Below, one piece after another: positions 1 to 8,365 of a stretch of 28,805 nt of DNA. The DNA is from CAXMST01 sp032122625 (GTDB lineage Bacteria > Actinomycetota > Thermoleophilia > Solirubrobacterales > 70-9). The translations under genes were made by a program, and so were the position numbers. The notes under the pieces were generated by a model, which worked only from the letters and a program-made list of their open reading frames with translations, was not told the origin of the DNA and did not search any database. The stretch is taken from assembly GCA_032122625.1 (NCBI GenBank), contig JAQBGG010000021.1, positions 1-28,805 of the forward strand. Direction: 5' to 3'. The first letter of the stretch is position 1. Every line of letters starts with the position of its first letter.

Positions 1-340
1 ATGCCGCATCCGCTCGACTCTCCGGCGAGACCGTCACCGTCACCGGCGGACCGGCCTTGACCAGGATCGGCGCCTTGACTCGGGTTGGGGTACCCGGCCT
101 GCGCGGATAGTTCCCCCACTGCCTGGCGCCGATCACCACCAAGGGACCGGCGACGACACTCTTCTCTCGAGCCCTTTCGGGAATCCGGCCCGAGTGCCGG
201 CCCGACGGGATGACCTGAACTCGCGAATCGCAGTCGACCACGGGCGACCCGGCCGGCATTGTTGGGCCCTGCGGGTCGCTCCCCCCGCATGCTGCCAACG
301 CCACCGCTGCCACGGCGCCCAAGCTCAGTCCGATCCTCAC
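1..340 (-). CDS. Putative lipoprotein, 5' part only (runs off the left edge)
   Basis: Read on the minus strand from GTG at 340, the frame stays open to base 1, giving about 113 residues with no stop, so the 3' end is outside the window. The N-terminus is Arg, a short hydrophobic run and then LAAC followed by GGSD, a classic lipobox, so the product is predicted to be exported and lipid-anchored at that Cys (about residue 18). The rest contains PVVDCDSRVQVIP and GPLVVIGARQW. I do not recognise the family and assign no function. The start is uncertain: an in-frame GTG at 358 adds six residues and has GGGG about nine bases upstream, whereas the 340 start has only a weak Shine-Dalgarno sequence. 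The gene is transcribed away from the M20 peptidase gene. Confidence 0.72.
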   Translation of the reverse strand, partial: MRIGLSLGAVAAVALAACGGSDPQGPTMPAGSPVVDCDSRVQVIPSGRHSGRIPERAREKSVVAGPLVVIGARQWGNYPRRPGTPTRVKAPILVKAGPPVTVTVSPESRADAA

Positions 341-402
341 CTTCTGACCATCCCACACGAACCACGGCCCCGCAAGGCGTCCGGGTCCCGGGTGCTCAGC
401 GA

Positions 403-449
403 CGAGGGGTCACGTTCCTCGGAACTATTCCGGGTTTCGTGACCCCTCG
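403..449. repeat. 12-bp perfect inverted repeat
   Basis: CGAGGGGTCACG (403-414) is matched by its exact reverse complement CGTGACCCCTCG (438-449), with a 23-base loop. There is no T-tract on either side, so it does not look like a simple intrinsic terminator. The loop contains CTCGGAACTATT, resembling the segment between the arms of the next repeat. Confidence 0.8.
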
Positions 450-482
450 GGCGTTTGAGGCCCCCGTCCGGGGTGCTCCCCG

Positions 483-532
483 ACCGTGGGCGCTCGGACT
501 ATTGCCTTGGGGGCGGTAGGAGCGCCCACGGT
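483..532. repeat. 13-bp perfect inverted repeat
   Basis: ACCGTGGGCGCTC (483-495) pairs exactly with GAGCGCCCACGGT (520-532) across a 24-base spacer. The sequence running from the left arm into the spacer reads CTCGGACTATT, nearly the same as in the repeat at 403-449. It has no T-tract. Function unknown. Confidence 0.8.
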
Positions 533-607
533 TGTGCTGTCTTCGTCCAGGCGGCGACTCGGGTCGGCGCCTCGAGTTCGTGGTCGGCGCCCGCCGCCCG
601 CAGCGCG

Positions 608-626
608 GACGCCACTCCGTGGCGTC
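608..626. repeat. Short hairpin upstream of the M20 peptidase gene
   Basis: GACGCCAC (608-615) and GTGGCGTC (619-626) form an 8-bp stem with a TCC loop, extended imperfectly by flanking GCAGC/GCTGC. It lies 32 bases before the proposed GTG start at 659, so it would fall in the leader or promoter of that gene. Confidence 0.6.
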
Positions 627-658
627 GGCTGCGCCCGCAAGGTCGTAGATTGCGGGGC

Positions 659-1780
659 GTGAGCGAGGAGAGGATGTATGAGCGCTTCGTCCGCCTCTGC
701 GAGATCCCGAGCATTACCGGGGATGAGCGGCGGGTCACGGACGCTGTTGCCGCGGAGCTGCGGGGGCTGGGCCTCGAGGTCAGCGAGGACGATTGCGCCG
801 AGCCGGCTCGGGCCGGCGCCGGCAACCTGCTCTGCCGGCTGCCGGGTGAGTCGAGCGAGTGGGTGATGTTCTGCGCCCACCTCGACACCGTGCCGCACAG
901 GGAGCCGATCGAAGTCGTGCTGACCGACGGTGTCTTCGCCAGCGCCGGGGAGACGATTCTCGGTGCCGACAACAAGGCGGCGGTGACGGTGCTGATGGAG
1001 ATGGCCGCTCACTACGCGGAGGCTGGGGCGCCGCCGATCGGCATCGAGTTTCTGTTCACGGTCGCCGAGGAGCAGGGCCTGCGCGGCGCTCACGCCTTCG
1101 ATGTCGGTCAGTTCCGCTCCGAGTTCGGCTTCGTGCTCGATCACGCGACGCCGATCGGCGAGCTGATCACCGCCGCCCCGACCTACAAGAAGCTGATCGC
1201 CGATTTCACCGGGGTCGAGGCGCATGCCGGAATGCGACCCGAGGATGGGCGCAACGCGATCGAGGCCGCCTCGGCGGCGGTCGCCGCGATGGAGCTCGGC
1301 CGCCTCGACAGCGAGACGACGGCGAACATAGGAACGATCTCGGGCGGCACGGCTGCAAACGTCGTCGCAGGCTCCTGCCGGCTGGATGCCGAGGCCCGTG
1401 GGATCGAGCCGGGCCGGGCCGAGGAGGTCGCGATGGCGATGATCGAGGCCTGCCAATGGGCCGCCGGCGAGCGTCGATGTGATGTCGACGTTGAGGTCTC
1501 CGAGTTCTTCCGCGGCTACCGGGTCAAGTCCGGAGAACGGGCGCTGGAGGTCGCCCGGCGGGCGCTCGAGCGCAACGGCATCGAGCCGAGGGAGGTCAGC
1601 AGCGGCGGTGGCAGCGATGCCAATGCCTTCCGCCGCAACGGCTTCGAGGCGTTGTTGTTCGCCAACGGTACGGAGGCGAATCACACTGCCGATGAGAGCG
1701 TGGACGCGACCGAGCTCGATCGCATGCTCGCGGTCTGCTTGACGGCGGTTGAGGAGGCAGCGGCCCTGTGCTCAAGCTGA
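659..1780 (+). CDS. M20-family peptidase (peptidase T-like)
   Basis: A zinc-dependent exopeptidase of the M20 family, most like the PepT-like tripeptidase group. Predicted cytoplasmic, 373 residues. The metal and catalytic motifs appear in order: CAHLDTVPH (first His and catalytic Asp), GADNKAAVTVL (bridging Asp), FTVAEEQGLRGAH (catalytic Glu-Glu), and a C-terminal SGGGSDANAF followed by ANGTEANHTADE (last His). The frame is open from 455, but homology-like sequence begins at VSEERMYERFVRLCEIPS, so I chose GTG at 659; ATG at 674, closely preceded by GAGGAG, is the alternative. The next gene starts inside its 3' end (13-base overlap), so the two are probably co-transcribed and translationally coupled. 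The exact substrate cannot be read from sequence. Confidence 0.9.
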   Translation: MSEERMYERFVRLCEIPSITGDERRVTDAVAAELRGLGLEVSEDDCAEPARAGAGNLLCRLPGESSEWVMFCAHLDTVPHREPIEVVLTDGVFASAGETILGADNKAAVTVLMEMAAHYAEAGAPPIGIEFLFTVAEEQGLRGAHAFDVGQFRSEFGFVLDHATPIGELITAAPTYKKLIADFTGVEAHAGMRPEDGRNAIEAASAAVAAMELGRLDSETTANIGTISGGTAANVVAGSCRLDAEARGIEPGRAEEVAMAMIEACQWAAGERRCDVDVEVSEFFRGYRVKSGERALEVARRALERNGIEPREVSSGGGSDANAFRRNGFEALLFANGTEANHTADESVDATELDRMLAVCLTAVEEAAALCSS

Positions 1781-2820
1781 GGCGTGGGGTCGTGGTCGAG
1801 GCCGACCCACTCGAGGTCGAGGTTGAGGGTGAGCGGCGCCGGGCCTGGGCGGACAAGGGGCTGGTCGGCGCCTGCGAGGTGGGTGACGAGGTGGTCGTCA
1901 ACACCGCCGCGATCGACCTCGGGCTCGGCTCCGGTGGCTTCGATCTCGTTCACGTCAACCTCAGCCGGGGCCTGAGCGGTGGCGAGAGGGCGGACGGCCT
2001 CCACGTGATGAAGCTCAACTACACCTCACTGCAGCACCCCGTTGAGCCGATCGAGCTCGGGGCCGATGCCCCGGCGCGGCCTGAGCGCCGGCCGCCGCTG
2101 CTGGTTCTGCCTCTGCACGGCCATCTGGCGCCGGCCTGCTGGGCCGCAGCGCAGGCCCGGCCCGACTTACGCCTCGGATACGTGCAGACAGCGGGGGCAG
2201 CGCTTCCGGGCTCACTTTCCCGCGACGTCACCGCGCTCCGCGAGCGTGGCCTGCTGGCGGAACAGATCTCGGTCGCACCTTGCTATGGGGGTGGCCTCGA
2301 GGCGATCAGCGTTGCCGGTGCCCTGCACGCCGCGGCGGACCGGCTCGACTGGGACGGGGTGATCGCCGGCCCGGGCCCGGGCATCCTCGGCTCCGCCACC
2401 CGCTACGGGCACGGGGGGATGGCCGCTCTGGAGGCCGCGCATGCCGGTCTCGCCCTGGGCTTGCCGACGCTGCTCTCGCCGCGTCTGTCGAACGCCGACC
2501 CCCGACCGCGCCACCTCGGCGTCAGCCACCACACACGCGTCGTGCTGGAGCTGCTGCTGGCGGGCGTCGGGGTCCCGGTGCCGGCTGCGAGCGATGGGCT
2601 CTGGCCGAGCCAGAGTGGGGGCGCCGGGGGAGTCGAGGAGTTGGTCGGCGCCTGCGGCGAGCGGCATCGGCCGACGCCGGGCGAGGCCGATCTCGATGGC
2701 TACGCCGCCAGTGGGCTGTCGCGGCGGACGATGGGTCGCGACCTCTACGAGGACCGACTCTTCTTCGCCGCCGCGCTAGCCGCAGGGAGCGTCCTGGCCG
2801 AGCTCCTTCCGGCCGGCTGA
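1768..2820 (+). CDS. DUF3866 family protein
   Basis: A 350-residue protein with the features I associate with DUF3866, a family of unknown function common in Actinomycetota. The N-terminal part is a small beta-rich segment (VVVEADPLEVEVEGERRRAWADK), followed by VVVNTAAIDLGLGSGG and HVMKLNYTSLQ. The central part carries Gly-rich loops (AGPGPGILGSATRYGHGGM, about residues 200-220). No signal peptide or membrane segment is evident. GTG at 1768 is preceded by GAGGAGG at 1751-1757 and overlaps the end of the M20 peptidase gene, supporting an operon. No biochemical role is known to me. Confidence 0.8.
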   Translation: MLKLRRGVVVEADPLEVEVEGERRRAWADKGLVGACEVGDEVVVNTAAIDLGLGSGGFDLVHVNLSRGLSGGERADGLHVMKLNYTSLQHPVEPIELGADAPARPERRPPLLVLPLHGHLAPACWAAAQARPDLRLGYVQTAGAALPGSLSRDVTALRERGLLAEQISVAPCYGGGLEAISVAGALHAAADRLDWDGVIAGPGPGILGSATRYGHGGMAALEAAHAGLALGLPTLLSPRLSNADPRPRHLGVSHHTRVVLELLLAGVGVPVPAASDGLWPSQSGGAGGVEELVGACGERHRPTPGEADLDGYAASGLSRRTMGRDLYEDRLFFAAALAAGSVLAELLPAG

Positions 2821-2890
2821 GCCGGGCCGGCGGCGCCCGCACGCCCAGTTGCATTGCAGGGAGCGGGGCCGCTGTCGTGAATCGGTGGCA

Positions 2891-3874
2891 GTGACCGTTG
2901 CGGAGAAGCCGACGAAGCCCGCTGAGCCGAGCGCTCGATTCGAATCCCTGCTGCTCGACTTCCTCGCCTACCTCGAGTTCGAGCGTGGCCTCGCCCGCAA
3001 CACCCTCTCGGCCTACAGGACCGACCTGCTGCAATACGCCGGCTTTCTCGCCGGTCGTGGGCTTGATGTCACCGAGGTCAGCGCCGCAGACGTCGCCGAC
3101 TTCCTCGCCGAACTCGCCCGGGGCGTCGACCGCCCCCCGGCGTCGGCGGCGACCCTGAACCGGAAGGCTGCCTGCCTGCGGTCCTTCTACAGGCACCTGC
3201 GTCGGGCGGACCATGTCGATGCCGATCCGACATCGGATCTGCGTCCCCCTCGGAAGAGCAGGGCGTTGCCGAAGGTGCTGGGCTACTCGGAGGTCAAGCG
3301 GCTGCTCGAGAGCGTTTCCGGCGCCGAACCGGCCGACCTCCGCGACCGGGCGCTTCTCGAGGTGATGTATGGCTGTGGCCTGCGGGCATCGGAGACCGTC
3401 GGCCTCGAGCTCGGCAGCATCGATCTCGAACACGGTTTCCTGCGTGCCTACGGCAAGGGCTCCAAGGAGCGGATCGTGCCCGTGGGCCGTGAGGCCGCCG
3501 CGGCGCTGAAGCGCTATCTGCGGGACGGTCGCCCGGCGATCGCGTCGGCAACCGATCAACGGGCCGTGTTTCTCAACCAGCGCGGCGGCCCGCTCACGCG
3601 CCAGGGGCTCTACAAGGTGATCCAGGGGCGGGCGCGCAGCATCGGTCTCGACCAGAAGATGAGCCCGCATACGCTGCGGCACAGCTTCGCCACCCATCTG
3701 CTCTCGGGCGGCTGCGACCTGCGCTCGGTCCAGGAGATGCTTGGCCATGCCGATGTCGCGACGACGCAGGTCTACACCCATCTGTCGGCCGAGGCGATCA
3801 AGGAGGTCTACTTCGAGGCGCACCCACGGGCGCGTCTCAAACGAGGGACCGCCCGGGCTCCGGTTCCGAGCTGA
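2891..3874 (+). CDS. xerD: Tyrosine recombinase XerD-like
   Basis: A site-specific tyrosine recombinase of the XerC/XerD type, which resolves chromosome dimers at dif with a partner recombinase. About 327 residues. The N-terminal SAM-like core-binding domain has FLAYLEFERGLARNTLSAYRTDL. The catalytic domain holds the full set of residues: Arg in CGLRASE, Lys in GKGSKERIVP, the SPHTLRHSFATHLL His/Arg box, LGHAD, and the nucleophilic Tyr in VYTHLS. Length and the complete catalytic set argue for a chromosomal Xer protein, unlike the broken integrases at the right end of the window. The frame opens at TTG 2849, but GTG at 2885 or 2891 gives a more normal N-terminus; I used 2891. The paralogue XerC is not in the window, so the D assignment is a best guess. 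Confidence 0.88.
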   Translation: MTVAEKPTKPAEPSARFESLLLDFLAYLEFERGLARNTLSAYRTDLLQYAGFLAGRGLDVTEVSAADVADFLAELARGVDRPPASAATLNRKAACLRSFYRHLRRADHVDADPTSDLRPPRKSRALPKVLGYSEVKRLLESVSGAEPADLRDRALLEVMYGCGLRASETVGLELGSIDLEHGFLRAYGKGSKERIVPVGREAAAALKRYLRDGRPAIASATDQRAVFLNQRGGPLTRQGLYKVIQGRARSIGLDQKMSPHTLRHSFATHLLSGGCDLRSVQEMLGHADVATTQVYTHLSAEAIKEVYFEAHPRARLKRGTARAPVPS

Positions 3875-3907
3875 GCTGCCGGGCTCCCGCTCCTGTACAA
3901 GGGGGGT

Positions 3908-4795
3908 GTGCCTGAGCTTCCCGAGGTCGAGACCATCTGCCGACAGCTCGAACCCGAGTTGGTCGGCCGCCGGATCGAGGAGGTCGAGATCCTCGATGAG
4001 CGCTGGTCGCGGCCTGAGGCCCCGGCGGTCCTCGAGGGCCGCATGCGTGGCAGGACGATCACCTCGGTCGGCCGACGGGGCAAGTACATCCTCGTCGGCC
4101 TCGATCGAGAGACGACTCTGCTGATGCACCTGAGGATGACCGGCAACCTCGTGATCGATGAGCGGCGGCTTGGCGGCGAGCGGCTCTACGAGGGTGACGG
4201 CGCCGCTGAGGACACCCACCTGCGAGCCGAGCTTCTGCTCGAGGATGGCCGCAGCCTCCGCTTCACCGACCCGCGGCGCTTCGGCCACGCTTCGCTGCTC
4301 GCCGATCAGAGCGTCGGTCCCTACTTCGCCGAACGGCTCGGCGTCGAACCACTCGACGGGGACCTCACCCCCGAGCTGATCGCGGCGCTCGCCGACGGGC
4401 GCACCGCGCCCCTGAAATCGTTCTTGCTCGACCAGAGGAAGATCGCCGGGATCGGCAACATCTACGCGGACGAGGCGCTTCACAGAGCGCAGCTGCACCC
4501 GCTCTCGCCCGCCGGGTCGATGCGGCTCGAGCACTGCGAGGAGCTTCGCGACGGGATCATCGCGGCGCTCGAGGCCGGAATCCGCAACGGCGGCTCCTCG
4601 ATCGACGACTACCGCGACGCTCGCGGCGAGCAGGGCTCGATGCAGGACGAGTTCCTCGTTCACACTCGCGAGGGTGAGTCGTGTCGGCGCTGTGGGGAGA
4701 CGATCGCCCGAATCGTCGTTGGCGGCCGCTCGACCTACTTCTGCTCCAACTGCCAGACACGTTTGAGAAAGCGTCGCAAGAGGACGCGGAGATGA
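3908..4795 (+). CDS. mutM: Formamidopyrimidine-DNA glycosylase (MutM/Fpg)
   Basis: Removes oxidised purines such as 8-oxoguanine and cleaves the abasic site (bifunctional glycosylase/AP lyase). 295 residues. The GTG start is followed by PELPEVET, giving the catalytic Pro2 and Glu3 after Met removal. A conserved Lys lies in GRRGKYIL (about residue 59), the helix-two-turn-helix region in GIGNIYADEALHRA, and the C-terminal zinc finger is CRRCGE...STYFCSNCQ (C-x2-C...C-x2-C). The Shine-Dalgarno region AAGGGGGG sits just before GTG. The gene begins 33 bases after xerD and its last bases overlap the next start (ATGA), so it belongs to the same transcription unit. Confidence 0.96.
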   Translation: MPELPEVETICRQLEPELVGRRIEEVEILDERWSRPEAPAVLEGRMRGRTITSVGRRGKYILVGLDRETTLLMHLRMTGNLVIDERRLGGERLYEGDGAAEDTHLRAELLLEDGRSLRFTDPRRFGHASLLADQSVGPYFAERLGVEPLDGDLTPELIAALADGRTAPLKSFLLDQRKIAGIGNIYADEALHRAQLHPLSPAGSMRLEHCEELRDGIIAALEAGIRNGGSSIDDYRDARGEQGSMQDEFLVHTREGESCRRCGETIARIVVGGRSTYFCSNCQTRLRKRRKRTRR

Positions 4796-5745
4796 GCGAG
4801 CCCATGTCGCCCCCTGAGGGCTTCGCGATCGGCCACTGGACCGACGAAAGGGCTGAGACCGGTTGCACCGTGATCCTGCCCCCCGCAGGTTCCGCCTGTG
4901 GCGTAGATGTCCGCGGCGGCGGTCCGGGCTCGCGGGAGACCGAGATCATTTCGCCGCTGGCCAACGCGCAGGAGGCGACGGCGGTGCTGTTCACCGGCGG
5001 CAGCGCCTACGGCCTGGCTGCGGCCGACGGCGTCGTTCGCTGGTGTGAGGAGCAAGGTCGCGGCTACCCGACCCCGGGCGGGTTGGTGCCGCTCGTGCCG
5101 GCAGCGGTGATCTACGACCTGATCGCCGGTGACGGCAGCGTCCGTCCGGGCCCCGACCAGGGATATGAGGCCTGCGAGTCGGCGCGGGGCGGTGTGCCGG
5201 CGCGCGGCCGTCTCGGCGCGGGGGCGGGCGCTGCGGTCGCCAAGGCAATGGGCCGCGAGGGCTCGACTCCGGGTGGGGTGGGTTACGCGGCGGCGGCGCT
5301 CGGCAGCGGTGAGACCGTGGCGGCGATCGCGGTGGTCAACGCGACCGGCGACGTGATCGACGCCGATGGTACGGCGCTGGCGGAACCCCGTGGCTCCGAC
5401 GGCAAGACGCGGCGCAGCGCCGAGCTCGTCGCCTCGTTCAGGGGGAAGCCGGAATGGGCGCAGGGCGAGCCTCGTGAGAGCACGACCCTGGTCTGCGTGC
5501 TCACCGACGCACCACTCGACAAGCTCGCTGCCAACAAGGTCGCGCGAATGGCCTCGGCCGGAATCGCTCGCGCCGTCGACCCGGTCTACACGCCGTTCGA
5601 CGGTGACATCGTCTTTTGCCTCGCGGCCGGCGACGGGGAGCCGAGGCCGGTGGATTCATGGCGGGTAATGACCGCGGGAACGCTCGCCGCCACAGTAACC
5701 GCCGCCTCGATCCGCGACGCGATCCGCTCGGCGAATCCAGCCTGA
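4792..5745 (+). CDS. P1 family peptidase (DmpA/L-aminopeptidase type)
   Basis: An N-terminal-nucleophile hydrolase of MEROPS family P1, 317 residues. Family members self-cleave to two chains and act as aminopeptidases or amidases. Seen here: FAIGHWTDERAETGCTVIL at the N-terminus, LFTGGSAYGLAAADGV, GAGAGAAVAKAMG, and a C-terminal part with TLVCVLTDAPLDKLAANKVA followed by PVYTPFDGDIVF. The nucleophile is expected in the REST-TL segment just before TLVCVLTDAPL, by analogy with the NTT motif of relatives. Asn is replaced there, so the exact cleavage position is uncertain. I chose ATG 4792, which overlaps the mutM stop by four bases, over an upstream in-frame start inside mutM. No signal peptide, so cytoplasmic. 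Confidence 0.88.
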   Translation: MSEPMSPPEGFAIGHWTDERAETGCTVILPPAGSACGVDVRGGGPGSRETEIISPLANAQEATAVLFTGGSAYGLAAADGVVRWCEEQGRGYPTPGGLVPLVPAAVIYDLIAGDGSVRPGPDQGYEACESARGGVPARGRLGAGAGAAVAKAMGREGSTPGGVGYAAAALGSGETVAAIAVVNATGDVIDADGTALAEPRGSDGKTRRSAELVASFRGKPEWAQGEPRESTTLVCVLTDAPLDKLAANKVARMASAGIARAVDPVYTPFDGDIVFCLAAGDGEPRPVDSWRVMTAGTLAATVTAASIRDAIRSANPA

Positions 5746-5778
5746 CCCGCCGTCCGCTTCCTACGCCATCCTTGGATC

Positions 5779-6513
5779 GTGGCCGGTAGCGTCAAGACAG
5801 AGGCAGTGGTCCTACGCAGCATCCGCTACGCGGAGGCGGACCGGATCCTGCATCTGTACACGGCTGACAGGGGCCGGGTCAACGCGATCGCCAAGGGCGT
5901 GCGCCGGCCGCGCTCGCGGTTCGGCGGCCGCCTGGAGCCATTCTTCCGCCTCGACCTGATCCTCTATCAGGGGCGCAGCGATCTGCTCACCGTGACCGGC
6001 GCCTCGACGCTCGACGGCTACGGCTCCCTGCGCTCGAGTGGGCCCGCGATCGGGGCTGCGGCTCGCGCCTGCGACTCGGTGCTCCGCCTGCTCGATTCCC
6101 ATGAGCCGAATCGCCCGGCCTACCACCTGTTGCGTCGCTACCTCGAGCTGCTCGACTCGGACCCCGGGCGCGACCCGGACGTCGATCCCACCCGGCAGGC
6201 CACCGCGCTTGCCTTCCGGCTCAAGCTGGCGCTCGCCGCGGGCTTCGTCCCCGAGCTTGCCTCCTGTGCTCGCTGCGGTGAGGCCGAGAAGATCACCGCT
6301 TTCTCCGGAGCGGCCGGAGGCGTCGTCTGCGCCTCCTGCGAGGGCGGAGGTTTTCCGCTCAGCAGGGAGGCGCACGAGTTCATGGTCTCCGCGCTGGGCA
6401 AGCCGCTCGCCGAGTTGCCCGCCGCCGGCCCGGCAGCGCTGCGACAGGCCGAGCGCGCAATCGGCGACGTGCTCGCCTATCACGCTCACGTTCAGCTCCG
6501 CACGGTCGCCTGA
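5779..6513 (+). CDS. recO: DNA repair protein RecO
   Basis: RecO anneals single strands and helps load RecA at gaps as part of the RecFOR pathway. 244 residues, usual length. The N-terminal OB-fold begins KTEAVVLRSIRYAEADRIL and continues GRVNAIAKGVRRPRSRFGGRLEPF, the standard RecO signature. The C-terminal part has the zinc-binding motif CARCGE...VVCASCEG. GTG at 5779 is used because the conserved sequence begins right after it; only a weak GGA precedes it. The gene follows the P1 peptidase by 33 bases on the same strand. Confidence 0.94.
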   Translation: MAGSVKTEAVVLRSIRYAEADRILHLYTADRGRVNAIAKGVRRPRSRFGGRLEPFFRLDLILYQGRSDLLTVTGASTLDGYGSLRSSGPAIGAAARACDSVLRLLDSHEPNRPAYHLLRRYLELLDSDPGRDPDVDPTRQATALAFRLKLALAAGFVPELASCARCGEAEKITAFSGAAGGVVCASCEGGGFPLSREAHEFMVSALGKPLAELPAAGPAALRQAERAIGDVLAYHAHVQLRTVA

Positions 6514-6539
6514 GGCACCTGCCGATCCGACTACGGGAG

Positions 6540-7295
6540 CTACGCCTTGGGGCGGTAGAGGCGCTCGGTGACGCGCAGCTGGAGGCTCCGGGGACCGATC
6601 TTCGAGCCGCGGATCACCCAGCGCATCAAGCGACCGGGGACGACCGAGCGCTTGCCCCGATCCCAGGCGTCGAGCGACTCGGCCACGCACTGCTCGGCGG
6701 AGATCTCGCCCGGCACCATGCCGACGTCATCGAGGCCGGCGACATCCTGCCACTCGGTTGGGACCGGGCCCGGGTTGACCGCCATCGCCCTGACCCCGGT
6801 GCCACGCAGTTCCTCGCTCAGCGCCTCGGTATAGCTCAGGGCAAAGGCCTTGCTGGCGGCGTAGGTCGTCTCGTAGGGCAGCGGTTGCATGCCGGCGGTG
6901 GAGGCGACGACGATCACGCCGCCGTCGCGGCGGGCGACCATCGCCGGCAGGAAGGCCCGCGTCAGCACGACCACCGCCTCGCAGTTGAGCCGAACCATCT
7001 CGGCGTCGCGGCCCTCCTCTATCTCCCAGACGCGGCCGTAGGTCCCGAAGCCCGCGTTGTTCACCAAGAGGTCGACCTCGACCCCCTGCGCTCGGACTTT
7101 CTCGGCGAGTCCGGCGGCGTCGGCGGCGAGATCGTGGCTGATCACGGTCGGATCGCCGGGGAGCTCGTCGGCCAGGGTGTGGAGGCGGTCGCCGCGGCGG
7201 GCGACGAGCACCACCTGATAGCCGCGAGCAGCGAGTCGGCGAGCGAATTGTTCGCCGAGTCCCGAGGAGGCGCCGGTGACGAGGGCGGTGGGCAT
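6540..7295 (-). CDS. Short-chain dehydrogenase/reductase
   Basis: A classical SDR of 251 residues with a Rossmann fold. Cofactor motif TGASSGLG lies near the N-terminus, followed by VVLVARRGDRL (basic residues after beta-2 suggest NADP(H)), NNAGFGTYG, the catalytic Ser in VASTAG, and YAASKAFAL (YxxxK). PGPVPTEW follows. The frame is open 61 codons further upstream, but ATG at 7295 (MPTALVTGASSG) is where the family begins. It is convergent with recO (26-base gap) and divergent from dgt, sharing the 7296-7354 promoter region. Substrate unknown. Confidence 0.9.
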   Translation of the reverse strand: MPTALVTGASSGLGEQFARRLAARGYQVVLVARRGDRLHTLADELPGDPTVISHDLAADAAGLAEKVRAQGVEVDLLVNNAGFGTYGRVWEIEEGRDAEMVRLNCEAVVVLTRAFLPAMVARRDGGVIVVASTAGMQPLPYETTYAASKAFALSYTEALSEELRGTGVRAMAVNPGPVPTEWQDVAGLDDVGMVPGEISAEQCVAESLDAWDRGKRSVVPGRLMRWVIRGSKIGPRSLQLRVTERLYRPKA

Positions 7296-7354
7296 CGGGG
7301 GAACCGTAATCGATCTCGACGGCCCGCCGGGGAGTTGGCCATATCCTCCGCGGA

Positions 7355-8365
7355 GTGAAAGACGATCGCTTCGAACAGAGGATGCGGGCAGCCGAGGAAC
7401 GTGATCTCTCGCCGCTGGCGACGCCGTCCTACCCGGCGCAGCGAGTGCAATCCGAGCCCGACGGCGCCCTCCGCACACCGTTTCAGCGGGATCGTGACCG
7501 GATCGTCCATTGCAAGGCGTTCCGGCGGCTCAAGTACAAGACGCAGGTCTTCATCGCCCCCGAGGGCGATCACTACCGGACCCGGATGACCCACACCCTG
7601 GAGGTTACGGGTATCGCCCGCAACGTCGCCCGGGCGCTGGGGCTGAACGAGGACCTGACCGAGGCGATCGGCTATGGACACGATCTCGGCCACCCGCCCT
7701 TCGGACACATCGGGGAGGAGGTGATCGACGAGGCGATCCGCGAGCGCGGTGGCGACGGGTTCCGCCACAACGAACACTCCCTGCGAGTTGTCGATGTGCT
7801 CGAGCGCGACGGACAGGGGTTGAATCTGACCGAGCCGGTCCGCGAGGGAATCCTCAACCACACCGGGCCGACGAAACCGGCGACTCTCGAAGGCAGCATC
7901 GTCCGCCTCGTCGATCGAGTCGCCTACATCAACCACGACATCGACGATGCCGTTCGCGCCGGGATCATCGACGAGAGCGACCTTCCGGCCGAACTGATCG
8001 GACCGCTGGGCAACAGCGGCTCGGCCCGGATCGACACGCTTGTCAGCGACATCGTCGAGCGCTCCAGCGAGGCCGGCGAGATCGTCCAGAGCAAGGAGAT
8101 CGGGGGCGCGATGCTGCGCCTGCGCAAGTTCATGTTCGACCGCGTCTACCTCGGCCCCGACGCTCGCTCCGAGCATCAGCGGGTGAGCCGGACGCTGCGG
8201 GCGCTTGTCGACCACTATCTGGCTGATCCGAGTCAGATCCCCGACAGTGGGGTCGTCGTCGAGACCGATCTGCAGCGGGTGATCGACTACATCGCGGGAA
8301 TGACCGACCGCTTCTGCATCAAGACATTCCGGCGGATCGCCCTTCCGGAGGAGTCGCGGCTTTGA
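7355..8365 (+). CDS. dgt: Deoxyguanosinetriphosphate triphosphohydrolase-like protein
   Basis: An HD-domain dNTP triphosphohydrolase of the dGTPase family, cleaving dNTPs to nucleoside plus triphosphate. 336 residues. The N-terminal part has RTPFQRDRDRIVHCKAFRRLKYKTQVF, the usual entry signature. The HD metal site is TRMTHTLEV (His80) and GYGHDLGHPPFGH (His109-Asp110), with the distal Asp in VDRVAYINHDIDDA. GTG at 7355 is preceded by CGCGGA. The stop overlaps the TTG start of dnaG, so dgt and dnaG form a translationally coupled pair. dNTP preference and whether it is allosterically activated are not visible. Confidence 0.92.
   Translation: MKDDRFEQRMRAAEERDLSPLATPSYPAQRVQSEPDGALRTPFQRDRDRIVHCKAFRRLKYKTQVFIAPEGDHYRTRMTHTLEVTGIARNVARALGLNEDLTEAIGYGHDLGHPPFGHIGEEVIDEAIRERGGDGFRHNEHSLRVVDVLERDGQGLNLTEPVREGILNHTGPTKPATLEGSIVRLVDRVAYINHDIDDAVRAGIIDESDLPAELIGPLGNSGSARIDTLVSDIVERSSEAGEIVQSKEIGGAMLRLRKFMFDRVYLGPDARSEHQRVSRTLRALVDHYLADPSQIPDSGVVVETDLQRVIDYIAGMTDRFCIKTFRRIALPEESRL

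Larger units (their letters stand above)
359..658. other. Intergenic stretch with three inverted repeats
   Basis: About 300 bases separate the divergent lipoprotein and M20 peptidase genes. I see no convincing coding sequence. Three inverted repeats lie in it, listed separately (403-449, 483-532, 608-626). Both promoters must be here, but I could not pick clear -10/-35 pairs. Confidence 0.6.

Noticed and set aside
455..658. N-terminal extension of the M20 peptidase to 455
   Set aside because: Would run through the 13-bp inverted repeat and the hairpin, adds low-complexity sequence without family similarity, and the peptidase core starts at about 659-674.
2522..4663. 713-codon open frame on the minus strand
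   Set aside because: Lies antisense to DUF3866, xerD and mutM, which have full motif support; low-complexity Arg/Gly/Pro composition typical of shadow frames in high-GC DNA.
7296..7478. N-terminal extension of the first SDR to 7478
   Set aside because: Would overlap the start of dgt and add 61 Arg/Pro-rich residues before the TGASSGLG motif, which normally lies near the N-terminus.
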